From contig CM072886.1 of assembly GCA_037013685.1 (NCBI GenBank), positions 71,203,859 through 71,267,858 of the forward strand: DNA of 64,000 bases. The letters are read 5' to 3'. Under the pieces are notes generated by a model. That model was not told the origin of the DNA. It was given only the letters and a program-made list of their open reading frames with translations, and searched no databases. A program made the translations under genes and the position numbers. Of this stretch, positions 22,576-36,475 are shown in pieces (the first letter of the stretch is position 1; the number at the start of each line of letters is the position of its first letter). The DNA comes from Acridotheres tristis. Its lineage: Eukaryota; Chordata; Aves; Passeriformes; Sturnidae.

Positions 22576-25500
22576 ACCTGATTCATGTAGCAATCATGTA
22601 ATGCATGGAGAAGTGCCATGTGAGCTGGGGACCTGAGGTTTGTTACTGCTGTTCTTACTTGTTGAGAGCTGGTACAGAGGGATGCCAGGAAGAAGCTTGC
22701 ACAAATGAGGTTCACAGTTTTCCTATGATTAAGGGAATCTGCTTTTTTTTTTTTTTTTCTTATGCCCCACTCCTCTCTCCACTCCTTGCAGTCTCTGCCT
22801 ATAGACACTCCAGAAATCTGGAGTGCATATGAAGGAAGTCCATCCCTCCTGGGCAGTCAGCTCACAGGAAACTGTGGCCAGAGTAGGATATCTGTGGCAG
22901 GAGAGATCTCTCAGAACACTTCCAGCAACATTACTGGAGGAAAACCCAAGTGGTAACCTAGAAACAACTCATGCAATTGTGTTTCACCAATTGTTGGGAC
23001 TACTGCAAAGAGCAAAGGCAGCATTTTTGTCTGATTCCCTGGAGTCATCATGAGGCAAGGGATGACCAGCATGTTTAGAGTTAAGAGCCATTCAACACTA
23101 GAAATTCTCAGCAGGAATTACTTTTTTGTTCTCCTCTTCTCTGTGCCATTGTAATGTGGCAGGCTGTCTAGCTCTCAATTACTGCCTGGCCACAGGGAGC
23201 ATAGAAAATGGGTAAAACAAGATGAAGAATTGCCTTCAGTGAAAACTTTACTTGAGGGAGACCAATCATGATATTAGTCTGCATGCAGGGTTCTTGTTTT
23301 ATTGTCTTAACAGAAGTACCTCTTAAATTAATTCTTAAACAACAAAATATATGTATAATTCTGAGGTCTTACAATAGGTGTATCTACTGTCCTCATCAGT
23401 GGTTGATATCGTAATAGGGGAAGGCATTCATAAGCATCTAGGTAATTTAGTAACATACATTCCATTGTCTTTTTTTTTCTTTGCTCAGTTTTGTCTACAT
23501 ATTTTTGAAAACTACTTTCAGTTAGGTTGCAGGCAAAATTGACAAGAAATAGTAAAGAAAGAAGGCCACCTAAAACTAAAAAATAGGATAATATTAAAAA
23601 AAATGAAATGGCAAGCTTTTAAAAGTCTTTGATAAAGAGACTGTGATAAAGATAACTACAGCTTCGCAAGAGTCAATGTACATACCTAAGGATACTAAGG
23701 AACTATCTTAGGAATTACTGTTCATTTACTGCGAAGATGGATTAAAACTGCAAATGTTACTGTGTCAAATGGCCTATTTAATAATTTACCTTCTTGCTTC
23801 ACAGTGAAAGATACATTTTTTGAGAATATAAAGGGTGACAAAGAGGCTTCATTGTACAGAGTGGTCAGTATAGAGGAAAATATGTATTTTCTCTGAGAAA
23901 ATAGACAGATATTTCATTATTTATCTACATCTAGGTTTTGATAATGCAAAATCATATGCTTCCATCTCTGTTGTTCATCTTTTTTTGAAAGATAAGTGTA
24001 TGACCTTTAAATCTCCAGACTCTTTGAGAGAGGACAATTTAGAATACAGTATGAAAGAAATTACAAGGTTATATTTACGATATTTCTAACAGGCCAAATT
24101 GCTCAAAGAAGCTCCTGCAATTTTTGCTCTAATATGTTTTTAATTTTACTGAAATGTTTTTGTATCACTAAATTAGATTAATATGTTTTTTCTTTTATTT
24201 TGCTTTTATTTTGACCTTGTGGTCAAAATATTCTTTGACCGGAATAATACCACATTCATGTAAATAAATTGTCTACCTTTGCATTAGCACTGGGTAGCTT
24301 TTTTTTAGCAAAATTCTCCTTTGGAACAAGTAGAAATCCACATCAGTGGCCTCAGAGCAAAAGTAACTATTAACAACGTAGTTTATATGCTGTGTAATAA
24401 GAGTAGTATCTCTCTATGGGGATATTTCAGAAAGCTGTAGGCTACTTCACCCCTCCTGTGTACTACGCATATATTCATGAGGACTTAGGGCAAAGAACAT
24501 AGTGCTCTTTAAATTCTTACCCTACCTTTCTTCTTGGTGATTCTCCCTGCATATTTCTCTATGAAGACTCAAATCTTCTTTGCTATGGAATCCCACAGCA
24601 GGTTTGTGTCAACTTCAAGTTAAGTTACTTGACTGATATTGAAGACAGTTAATTTGACAGAAGGAGATAGATGTAATTTGAACTTAGAATAGAAATATTA
24701 TTGAAGAGAATTAAAATTCTGCCTCAAAAACCATTGTCATATTAATTTTTTGTAACTATTGTCTCTACTCAACCAGTGAATTCTGCTGATTTAACATCTT
24801 GAAAAAGAGAATGCTGGGGGGATAGAGGACAGATTTTGGAGCAGGAGAAGGAAAGAAATAAAACCATATTCTGAATGAATTGAAATTAAAAATATTACCT
24901 TAGAGAAGTTTTGAATAACCCTGCAGACTTCTATTTCTTTATCTCACTTGTCTTGAACTCATGTAGTTAGCCTCTTAAGCATTGTCAGGAAACAAATCAC
25001 TGCATAAGAACAAACCCTAGACCTAGGATTTGCATTATGGAGTGTGTTGATATATCTGTACATGCATGCGTAGACATGTATAATGATAATGCTTAGCTTA
25101 ATTTTTGGTTTGGTTTTAACATCTCCTTATATATCAGTAAGAGCATAAGAACATGAAGTGCTGCAGAGGAGGAGAGCATCACAAATTCTCTATGAGTTTC
25201 AATAGGATGTCTGTCTTCTCGGTGACTAAAAATGTTTCTGCCATGTATAAAATTGTGTCATCTATTCAGTGTGCTCCTCATATTGGCTACTTGTAGTACT
25301 GAAGTAATGCAGTAAGAAAGGTTGGGGTGTCATAGTTGTTCTTTTTAATTTATCAAAATATTTGTAAGTCTGGCACTGATTTAGAGTATTCGCAGTCCTC
25401 ATAGGTAGCAGGACACAATGTACTGCAGTTTTATTCTCATGGGTAGTACACTTACTGATTTTTCATAATATAAAAATTAATGATAGAGTCATAATTCTCG

Positions 25501-25989
25501 AGAGATTTGCTCTTTTTGTTTGCTGTTATATTTTAAAATGACAGTATTTTGTGTTCTTAAATTATATAAGCACTATATTTTAATAGTCCTGTTAGCACTT
25601 ATTTGAATCATATGGCATCCTGAGTTAATTATCAGTGGAAAAATTGACTACTTAGGTACTGACAGATGGGTTCTCTGAGTTCAAGCTTTACTCTTACACT
25701 AGTTCAAACAGTTTTATTTCCACTAGGTGGAGCATCGTTATCACACCAGAATTTTTTTTATATTAGAAGGATTCTTTTGAAGTCAAGGAAGAGAAAGAAA
25801 GAGATTGAGCTGAAGAATTTGGATCCAGATCTAGATAAGTTTTTGTGAGGTATGTGGCAGTTAAAATATGCAAACATCTGTATTCTAATGCAGTTTGATT
25901 GGTCTGCCTGCTTGTGAATTCTTTCTCCCTAGTTCATCATTATCCCTTCAGGCTTTGGATAATTTAAGGTAAAAGACAGGAGGTTCTTT
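22576..25989. other. AT-rich DNA, nothing recognised
   Basis: A poly-T run (22742-22759) is the only notable simple repeat. No gene signal was recognised. Confidence 0.5.
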
Positions 25990-26318
25990 GACAATCTCAC
26001 CAGAGAAAGTGGAGGGGCAGGTACCATTTTTTTTTACTCTCATGACCAGTGAAAGGACTGGAAGGAATAGCATGAAACCAAGTTGAGGGAGGTTTTGGTT
26101 GAGTATCAGGAAAAGGTGTTTCAGCAAAAAGGATGGAACAGGCTCCCCAGGGAATTGATCATAGCACCAAGCCTGTCAGAGTTCAGGAAGTATTTGGACA
26201 AAACCCTCAGGCATGTGGTGTGATCTTTGGGATGTCTGTGCAGGGCCAAGAGGAGTTGGATTAGATAAACCTGATGGGTCCTTTCCAGCTTAGCATATTC
26301 TATCATTCTATGATTTCT
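25990..26318 (+). mobile_element. CR1 LINE 3' fragment
   Basis: The clear part begins near 26076 (aaccaagttgagggaggttt) and carries ggaacaggctccccaggga, aggcatgtggtgtgatcttt and a 3' end of cattctatgattctat-like repeats at 26297-26318. The left boundary is approximate. Confidence 0.88.
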
Positions 26319-27279
26319 ATTAAAAAATTAATAATAAAAAAATCAAGGTGCTTGCTATGGTGCAGATTTCTGTGTGTAAAGGATGGATTGGTAAATTATG
26401 AAACTATCATGGTTAGGAGACTATATTTAGTGATTAGTTTAGTAAAAACATAATGAAGTGCATACTATTTGGGGTCTAACAAACTCCAAAGCGAGTAAAT
26501 TCAAAGATAAAAATTCACTGCTAAGAGGTGCCTTTTTTCAAACTGGGGAAAGAATAAAAGTACCTTATAGAAGAGCAGCTTGGCTGATGCTTCTCCGACC
26601 AAAATATGGATATTCTGAGGCTCAATGGATCACCATTGACTTTAACCTCACTCAGAAGCACAAAAGTGCTAAAACAATGGCAAAAAATGTGTGACAAAAC
26701 ACCAACACTATATTCAATTATAGCAAGAATTGTATATCTATACTCATGCTTATCATTGTCCTCTTATGTTTCCAACACCACTTTTAGCTGTAATCCCACA
26801 AATAAAAGTGGTAGATCAGCTTTTTCTGATGTCTCTGGTGAAGCTTCATATTCCCAAGAAAGCCTTGTTTAGGCTTGTATCTTTTCCTGCTTTTTCTTAA
26901 TTGGTTGCTTTTTTTCTTAATTTTTAGCCAAATACACAAGTGGTAAAACACTTTGCAGATATGTAGGATTCTTCATGTGAGTCCAACCTAGTGCTTTGTC
27001 TCACAGGAAGGTACAAAAGGGTCTCCAGCTCTGTAGTTATGTCAGTAAAGAATTTTAAAAAGGATGAACCTGGCCACAGAGGCACTTTCAGTTTTCAATA
27101 GTTTCAATCAGAAATAGCACCTGTGGCTGAAGATCACTCTAGAGCAGCTGTTTTGAGTTGTGTTTCTGTCTGAGCCATTCTGCATGCCACAACTGGTGAC
27201 AGGGAGGCTGTTATAGCTGAAGCAGCCTGTGTCTGCTCTGCAAATGAGACAGCAGGTTTCTGCTTGTTAGTACTGGTCA

Positions 27280-27310
<31 letters not shown>

Positions 27311-29556
27311 GAGCATCAACACCACACTAACAAATCAGTGAACAAATATACACAAATTAGCTTAAAGGCAGTTAATTCAGTTAGCAGCAGCAGTATAGAC
27401 CTCAGCTTTGTTTTGTTTAGCTGGCCAAGAATGACTGCAGTGTCACTGGGGTGCATCTGAAGGCCTGTGCTCATAAAGATTGAATACTCTTATTTTCTGA
27501 CCTAGTGGCTTTCTAACTCCAACTGAAGGTATCATTTACTCTGATGTCCATTAGAGAATGCTTTGTCATGTTTATGAAGTTCTAGATGTTTGATGTAGGT
27601 TCTGATGTTATAACTGAGTATGTCTTTGAAACTGGCTTTGTATGGCTGTTAGGGTAAAAGAATAGTAATAGAATAGTGAACATTACCAGACTAAGGTATA
27701 ATAATTTGCAAACCCAAGCAACACAATTTACTAATTGCATTTCTTCTGCACAATGTTGTGTTGGTGGAAATGTTTAAATATGTCTTAGAACAAGCCACTT
27801 TCACCTGCAATATGAGTCTATGCATAACAGGTCCACTCTGAGAGGTGACTGACAGGAATGTCAGCACTCTAAATATAACTTCTTTAAAGCTATGTGTGGC
27901 CATCAAATAGTTGGCACAGTACTAGATACCAGATTAAAAGTCTTTTTAGAGCTCCATGTATTATCTGGGATGCTAATTTCTACAATTTACCTGACAGCCT
28001 AGCATAACAGAGGGCTATTGAAAAGGAGAAAAAAAAAATTAAATGGTTTCTTTAGTTAGGGTTTTGTAGCTCATCTAAATTGTCCTAAATTGCAGGAAAA
28101 TATCTATTATATATTTTGTAAGTAGTAGCTTGAAAAGTAGTAGTAGGAAAAAAACCCCAAACTAGATATAGATTGAATTCAAAATTAATGTTTTGCCAGA
28201 TGAGAGAAGCCCAATGGGAAAAGCTTTTCTGCAGCTATCCACAGAATAAAAAGGTTAAGAATACACAGCACTCCAGAAACTTGTTTAGTTCCCCTGGCTT
28301 TTAAATCAATCTTGCTATCAAATCAATAATATCATTTTTCTTTTTGTGAGACCTAATGAATAACACATAGTAGGTTAAGGAAAACACTACAGTTACTCTA
28401 GCCAGTGGGATGCTATATGCACAGTGTTTTGCCTGTTATCTAATGATAATTGAGAGCTATAATTTTTAGTGACATGGAATACAATTAAATCAATAAAATG
28501 TTTATGGGTAGTGTTAAAAAAGTGAAGGACCTTCCACCTATTGAAAAATAACTGAAAATTAAAAGTTAAGTGTGAAAGACAATAACAAAATACACTGCCA
28601 TTAATTTTTGTCTGAACCATTTCTAAATGTGTCTTAAAATGTGTGAAATATATGTGATCTATCCGCTGCCAGGGCAAGCCATACGCTAATTTAAACCATG
28701 AAGATAAGAAACCACATCACTCTATGGTCTAAAAGAGTTAAGTCAAACACATTTTTTACATTACTAACCAACTACAAATTTTACTATGAGGTTGAGAGAT
28801 CAGGTAGGGCTGCTGAAAAGACTTTATAGGCTATCTTAGGTGTGACTGAGTGTTGCCTATGGGGCAAGCACTCTCTGTAGTAGTTTTTTTTTTACTGTTC
28901 TGGGCTCTGAGAGTACCCTACTTCATCCCAGCTCCATGCTGGAAGGAAAAATTGACTTATATGTCCAGCTTCCCTCATAGAGACATGAGCAAGAAAAAGT
29001 TCAAGAACAAGAGAAATGTGTTCCTCTGGTAGGTCCTCTCTGGGATACAACAAGAATATTAGTATTTCAAGACAGCCTAGAGTCTGGGGACTGTCATCAT
29101 TGCCATTTTCCCTGTTCCTTCACCCATATTTTACACAGATTTATTTATCGCTTATATTTCTGTTTCTAGTGAAAAAACCCAGAAGTTACTCAGTCAAAGC
29201 CATTCTCTGTTTTTTAAATTCTGGGTATTTAATTTCAGAATTTTCATTCTCAAGTTGTTTACATTCTCTTTCCCCCTTTAGCTAAACCATGATCAGGGCT
29301 GTTTTCATCTTTTAAGTGATGAGTACTTCAAAGAACAGGGAAAAACTTAATTACCTCTGGGTCCCTGGTCATGGGTCCTAGCTCACTGGCAGGTAATGGA
29401 AATGGTTGACAATGAATCAAACATTTTTCCACATTTTTTTGCTTTTGAGGCTAGGTGATGAAAGATGAAGATGGTCAGAGAAGTCTTTCCATCTTACTGC
29501 CTAAAATATGGGAACAAGCATTTTTTTCTTTGCCTTTTATCGTGGAAAAAGAAAAG
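26319..29556. other. AT-rich DNA with an AT microsatellite
   Basis: An (AT)n/(AC) run occupies 27278-27310. No splice-supported exon was recognised; the open frames are short. Confidence 0.5.
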
Positions 29557-29692
29557 CTCTTCTTCTCTTCTCTTCTCTTCTCTTCTCTTCTCTTCTCTTC
29601 TCTTCTCTTCTCTTCTCTTCTCTTCTCTTCTCTTCTCTTCTCTTCTCTTCTCTTCTCTTCTCTTCTCTTCTCTTCTCTTCTCTTCTCTTCTC
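29557..29692. repeat. (TCTTC)n homopyrimidine array
   Basis: About 27 uninterrupted TCTTC units give 136 nt of pure pyrimidine. A 5-bp unit with no stop in any frame creates three overlapping plus-strand frames and one minus-strand frame, none of which is a gene. Confidence 0.98.
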
Positions 29693-31004
29693 ATTTTTCC
29701 TGTAGAGTCAGAGACACAAAACTTGAGACTTCCCACTCCACTTGGCTGTGCTAAGTCAGTAGAGGGCAGCAGCACACGTGCCCACTAAGCAGTTATTACA
29801 GTATAATGTACATTTTATTGATGTCTTAAAATGGATTGCTTGCTATATTTATGATAACATTTATTACAGGACATAGAGTTCATCTTGCTGGAACAAACCA
29901 TTTAGTTCATCTTGTCCAGTAAGCGCTTGACAGTGGCAGTGAATAACTGATGTCTCAGAGCAAGCATAAAAATAAACAAGATGCACTCAGCCAATTGTGC
30001 GGTGCCAAACCTCTGCAGGCGATTAGATAACACCCTCAAGCATGAAATCTGATTACCTTATTATCATCTTAGCTTGCATAGGCATGGATTCTAAGCAATG
30101 TTATTAGTTATCCACTCCTCTTTAGAATGTAGCTGTAGTGTTTTGCCTCAGTGAGTTCCTGTGGCAACGATTTTCACAAACATATTATGCAAACTTTTTT
30201 CCTTTTGATCAGTCTTGTTAACTGAATTTCAGCAGTAGAAACATATGTTCATATCTAAAATATAATAAGAGATACTTGAATAGACACTTAGTTTAAATAT
30301 ATTTTCAGACTGAGAATTTAGTCAAGCCTTAATTAAATGTCATAAAAATATGAAGTTTCCTTAGTGTTCATTATTTTAAAGATAACAGAATGTGGTGGCT
30401 CTTTTCCAAAAGAGAGAGAAAGAGTTTTTCTCCATGACCTAAAAGGACTGAAACTCATGCTACTTTTAAAACAAACCCTGAGATTCTCATGTACCTACAT
30501 GGAAGTAGGCACCAAGGATTTAAGATAATGATGAAACAGGATGAGATCTGCAAAATTCTGCAAGTTGATAACAGTGGGTTTATAATAGCTGCATAAAAGG
30601 AAGCCCATCCTAAGCTACAATGTCCTTGACAAATCTAAGTGCACTTAGTAGTGCTAAGGAGGCTCGATAGATTAGCTGCTGACAGACCTACCAAAGCAAA
30701 TATGATAAAAGCCTAACAGAAATCAGCCTGAACAGCTAAAGTGTCTTGACTTCTTCCTTTCCTCCTCCCATTTGCAAGCAAGCTGGGAGAAAAGATATGG
30801 TTTAAAGAACAGATTACAAGAAATTAAGACTTCTGTGTTATCAAATGTCTTACATTGCTGTTGATAAAATTTGCATATTAGGACTTTAAAGAACATGACT
30901 TATTGTCTGCTCTTTGGCCACTTTGTTGGCATATGACCATGACTCAACAACCTCCATTCCAAATCACCCATGCTCTGCTAGAAGATTTGAATCCCTCAGG
31001 GTTA
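29693..31004. other. AT-rich DNA, nothing recognised
   Basis: No gene, RNA or repeat family was recognised up to the LTR boundary. Confidence 0.5.
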
Positions 31005-32126
31005 TGTGTTGAGTAGATTGTGCCTGGACACCAGGTGCCTACCAGATGCTCTGTCCCTCCCCTCCTTGTCTGGACAGAGGAGATAAAATATAGCAAAAGG
31101 TTATACAATGGATTTAAAGTCAGGGAGAGAGTCACTATCTTTATTTCTTCATGTGACAATTCACCTAATTCACGTGAAAATTAATTACTGTCACAGGCAA
31201 AACACACTCGACTTTGGGAAACTTGTTTAATTTATTACCAATCAAATCAGAGCAGAGTAATAAGAAGTAAAACCAAACCTTAAAGCACCTTCCTCCTACC
31301 CCTCTCTTCCTCCTGGGCTCTGATTTTCTTCCTGATATTCTCTGCCTTCTTCCCCCACAGCAGTGCAGGAGGACGGGGGATGGGGGTTGTGTCAGTTCAC
31401 CACACATCTCTGCTGCTGCTTGCTCTGCAAGAAGGGTACTTCTCACACTTTTCCTCTGCTCTGGAATGCTGTATTTCATGGAGAAGTCCTTGATTAACTT
31501 CTCCAACACGATTCCTTCCCATAAGCTGCAATTCTTCATTTATTGCTCCAGCATGGGTCATTTCCATGGTGCGGAATCCTTCAGGAAAAAGCTGCTCCAG
31601 CATGGGTACCCTGCATGTCACAAGTCCTGCACCAAACCTGCTCCAGAGTGGGCTCCTCTCTCCCAAGGCACAAGCATGGACTTCCCACAGGGTCACAGCT
31701 TCCTTCAGGCTTCCACCTGCTCCAATGTAGGGTCCTTCCTGGGCTCCAGGGGGATCTCTACTCGACTGTCAATCTCCACAGGCTGCAGGGGGACAACTGC
31801 CTCACCACAGTCTTCAACAGGCTGCAGGGGAGTCTGTGCTACTCCCTCTCCTTCTTCACTGGCCATGATGTCTGCAGAGTTGTTTCTCTCACAGATTCTC
31901 GCTCCTCTCTCTGGTTGCAATTGTGCTGGGGTTTTTTTCACTTCTTAAATGTGTTACCCCAGAGCTGTTACCATGGCTGCTGATGGGTGCAGATTTGGCG
32001 AGCTGCAAGTCCAGCTTGGAGCTGTTTGGCATTCACACTGTTGGACATGAGGGAAGTCTCTCACAGAAGCCACCCCTGTAATTTCCTTCCCCCACCAATA
32101 TCAAAATATTGCCTGCCAAACCCAAA
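31005..32126 (-). mobile_element. Near full-length ERVL-like solo LTR, inverted copy
   Basis: This is the reverse-oriented relative of the LTR at 7062-9351. It starts tgtgttgagtag, then has the caggtgcctacc block, the complement of the polyadenylation region (tttaatttattacc near 31228), repeated ctccagcatgggt and ctgcaggg blocks, the gagttgtttctctcac block, the complement of the LTR 5' end (ctcacagaagccacccctg) and a final ctgccaaacccaaa. Flanks share gtta (ggtta before, agtta after), a probable 5-bp TSD with one mismatch. Its promoter-proximal tandem blocks give open frames up to 160 codons on both strands that are not genes. Confidence 0.88.
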
Positions 32127-35100
32127 AGTTAATTACTCTTTTCACAGGTTTCCATATGCTGTAGCCTCTCCTTTAAATACCAATGAAATAGCACTTTACC
32201 ATAGACTTTACTGTACTACATAAATCTGGCATCATTTTCTGCTGTAAAGTAGCAAGGAAGTGTCAGATGTCAGATTGCATTCAATGTTATAAAGGACCAT
32301 GCAGAATATACAACAGTGAGTTAAGCATCTGGTTATAAAAATCTGGCATTTTAGTTTTACTTTCCTTTGATTTTTTTTCACTTTTCATTTCCCGTGGAAG
32401 TACTGCTCAGACAGTTCAGAAAATAGGTATGAGAATGAAATAGGAAGCTCTGTTTGAATTGTCCAGGGAGAAAGGGCATCAGCATGCTGAAATGAAATCT
32501 TCCCCTCATTGTACCGCACTTCACAGCAAAAAGAGAAGCTGACAAGAGAGCAGTGTTTGCAGTATCCCAGAAATAATGGAGATATTCCCAGACGAGGAGT
32601 TGAGGCACATTAAAGAAAAGGGGAAAATGAACGGTGTACATCCCTGTTTTTCTTTCTATACACCACTGCTTTCAGCAGCACAAATATCATAAGAAGAGTC
32701 TTTTTGCCTATTTTTCTTGCTGCTGCTTCCAGAACCATATGTATTTCTCATTAAACTGTTGTGGATTGAACACTAAAGCAACCCTTAGTGCTGGACTCTC
32801 CTACTCTTTCTCCTCTGTGTGCTTAGCTCTGATGTATGGAGTCATATTTCTCAGCTTGCCACAGTGCTATCTTCTGCATATCCAGCTATTTGTACCAGAG
32901 TGTGGTTTTTTTGGTTGGTTTTGGTCTGTTTTGTTTTTGCAGTTCTGAGTTCATATATAACAATGAAGACATAACATTCTAATGGCCATGGGGTAACCCC
33001 ACTCTGTTCTCTGCTATTATTTGTGATATGTATATTGTATGATTTGGTCCTTTTACAACCTGACAAAGTAGTATTACATCTGTTGCCACAGCAAAATTCC
33101 ATGCCACCATGAGGTCTTGGTTTCTTTAGGGTTTTGTCAGCTACATATATAAAATTTTGTCCTGGACTTTGCCATCATGCTTCAAATTGTAAATTAATTT
33201 GTAGTCTTTCATTGGAATGTTTTTTTTGGGGGGGAAGGGGTGAGGGGTAGGAGTTTGGATATTTATTATTTATTTATTTTTACGGGGGTGGTGGGCAGGT
33301 AGCCCTTCCAATAACACAGAAATTGTGGCTGTAGATACCATTAGGATCTTTCCTATTAAAGAGACTCTGGTTGCTATGGAGTTACTTGCTGCCTTTCAGT
33401 CTGCAGATGTCTGTCTTCCTTGGCCACTTCTACCTGTGACATTTGATTCTCATGCTGATGCCTTTGCTCTCAGCACTGTGACCCTGAGCTCTGTGTCCTG
33501 GCTCCTTGGTACTGCTCCTTTCCAGCTTACAGATCCACTCCATCTCACTTTTTAGTGTAATGGCTTTATTAAGCAGCACTCAGCTGCTTTAGGCTGCAGA
33601 ACAGCTGTTACAAGGGGATCCTGTTTGAAACAAATATATATCTCAGAGATGAGACCATGCATTTCTAAACAAGGAAGGATTTATATAGAATCAGAAGTTC
33701 ATTTAAAAAAAAAAATTGCCTTTTTTCCCCCCCCTTTTAATTTTTTGATTTGAAATGGAACAAACAAAGATAGGAAAGATATAACACACAAAACAGAAAA
33801 AACAAGTGGGAACAAAGAGAGTTATTTGAGAAGAAAATTGAAAGCTTAGTTTTTCAGTTCTCTGGCCTTGGTAATTGTCTTCAAGAATTTAAATGTATTT
33901 GATTTCTTTTGAGGAAAAATACTTCTTTTTAATAAAATTTACACCATTAAAAAAAAAAAGATTTTTTTTCATAAATAATGACTCTTCAATACTTCAATTT
34001 ACGTCTTACATACCAAATAGTCTCATCTTTCCATTATATTTCATACTTGTGCTGAATGCTTTTCATTTGCTAGCTTGCTACTGTAAATGGAATTCATTAA
34101 TCTGAGGCAAAAATAATTATAAAAAAAGAACATAAAATATCAGATTATTATGATGATATCTCTCTCTGTTGAGATGGGTTACTTCAATCCATTCATCATC
34201 TCAGAGAAACACTAGGTTACTTTATGACCTGAATTTAAATCTGAGGATACAAAAAAGTGTATGTTTTGTACTTAAAAAAAAAAAAAAAAAAAAAAGCCTG
34301 ATGTATTAAAGTCTGGTTGTTAAATGCCCAGATATTTCACTTCTGTTTTTAAAGTGTGACTCTCACACTGAATCAAACTTCAAAAAGTGAATTTCATGCC
34401 TGTCCAGAGTACAAAAATTAAGCATGACTGATGTGAATATATTCAATAGATTGTGGTAGCAACTGTTTTCAGTGTGGGAAAAGATCAGTATTTCAATCTC
34501 TAACTCCCAGTGAACGGTAGAGAATCTTCTTTGCAGTCCAGGAATGTTCAGAGACTGCCTGATTTCTTTGAATTGTCTCAAGACTGGGTAGTGGAGCCCA
34601 CTTCATTTTTACTTCATTTCATGAGTGTTAAAGAAGCAATCTTTCCAACCTCTGCTTTTGTCACAGTGAAGTCTAGGAGACAGAATTCAGCAATACACAG
34701 AGGCAGATTTGTTTTCCCAGGACCTTTAGACTCCCTGTGTCCAGAGGGAGGTGGATGTCTTTCCTGGGACACAGTACACACGTGGATACTGCTTCTGCCA
34801 TTGGTGCAGAACAAGCAGCATTTGCTGTGGGTGCCTTTTGCTGTGACAGAGACCAGCATGGGCACTCGCTGTGCACCTTCCTGCAAGGTGGCAATTGCTC
34901 CCTTTGTTACAAATCCTTTTCATCACTGGAGCTTCACTTCATGGCGACCACCCCAGCTGAAAAAAAAAAAAAATCACACACAATATAATTTTCTGTAACC
35001 TTTTTGTTTTCTCTTTTATTGGAATCCTGAATAAATTGCATATATAACAAGGACACAAGGCTCCTCTTTTTCTTCCACTTGGCAGAATATCAATAATGGC

Positions 35101-36475
35101 ATAGAGTTTCTCACTTCAAAAGTGGACTATATTTCTGTTTCAAGTATCCCATAAAATCTGATTTTAAAATAACTCTGATAAACCCTTTGATAATATTTTT
35201 AATTGCAGTTATCAGTAAACCATAAAAGCTGTCCATGTAATGTGAATTGTAGAATTGTGAATTGTAGAAAAAAAAGAAAAAAATCACAAATAAGCTGCTT
35301 CTGATAATGGATAGTTCTGTATTTTTCATATCTGTACATATTCAAATATATTATGAAATTCAGATGGATACCCTTGACATGTGCAACCTTGAAATTGTTA
35401 ATAAATGTAACAATGCCAAGAGAACATTTTCAGGAATGCTTGACTCAATATTTTACTGAAAAATCTTGCTCCTTTTTCTAGAAATGAGGCCTGGTTTTTA
35501 AAATTGAAGTGACTATAGAAATAAAGTGCTCTGCCTTGTCACTTGGCTGGGTTTAATCTAAATTTATAATCCACTTAGAAAGAAATCCTTTTGTAGAAAC
35601 ATGTATTTATATGGAGCAGACTGATAAAGCCATGATATGAAGATACAAATATCTCACTTTAAACAAGATACCCAAAAGAATAAGAAGTTCAATGCTGGCA
35701 GAGAATCTCTTGTTTGCCATAGAATTTGTTTGTTCAGAAATTGATTTACAATGCTATAGGAAGCAATGTTACCATTTCAGCTCACAGGAATCTTGACTAT
35801 CAAAAGAGAAACTTATCATCTTGAAAAAAACAACAAACCTGCATTTGATTTTGTAGGTGAAATTTTAAATTTTCATGAAATATTAACCAGAACAGCAAGA
35901 ATCATTACTCTATCATTAAATAGCAGAACCAAATTCTATGTAGTAGGATAAATAATCTAAAACCTAGGCATTTTGTTCTTTGGGGCTTTTTCAATTGTGG
36001 TTCACACTCTCTTAAAAATTCTTGGAAATATGTTATGGATTTAAGGAATGGTCTTACTACAAATAAAAAAAAAAGAAAAAAAAAGAAGAAAAGTAGCTAT
36101 ATTTGCATTTTTTAAAGGTATTCAGTCTCTTAATATTAATTGTTTCTGTACTGAACGTAAAACCACAATGCAGCCAACATGAAGTCTTTTTATCTGTAGG
36201 CAGTGGTGTGTAATCTCCTATTTTTTATCTCCAGTTGTCAAGAATAGATAGAAAAACATCAGCAGCTTCCACTGATAGTTCAGCCAGGCGAAAATCAGAG
36301 CATGGTCCCTTAGGAAGTCCTGATATTGTGACATTTGTGTCGGCCTAAGTCAACTACTCAAACTTTTTTGTAAACAAAATATTCAAAGAGTTTAAAAAAG
36401 TTTGCAACTTTAAAATGACAGATTCCTTGTTATAATTTCATTTGATGTTCAGCTGAATATCCTTGTGCTGCCACA
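32127..36475. other. AT-rich DNA with simple repeats and one unexplained open frame
   Basis: It contains a G-run cluster (33228-33248), a 22-A run (34274-34295) and an open frame at 34510-34998 that runs into an A13 tract (about 34962-34974). None of these has an assignable function. If the minus-strand gene ends at 36476, its 3' UTR would lie in the upper part of this segment; I saw no clear polyadenylation signal close by. Confidence 0.45.

Noticed and set aside
29455..29788. Leucine/serine/phenylalanine-rich frames of about 100 codons and an arginine/glutamate-rich one on the other strand
   Set aside because: They are translations of the TCTTC array, which has no stop in any frame.
31466..31983. 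Two overlapping plus-strand frames of 160 and 146 codons
   Set aside because: Both fall in the inverted LTR, antisense to it, and arise from its tandem tgctccagcatggg-type blocks.
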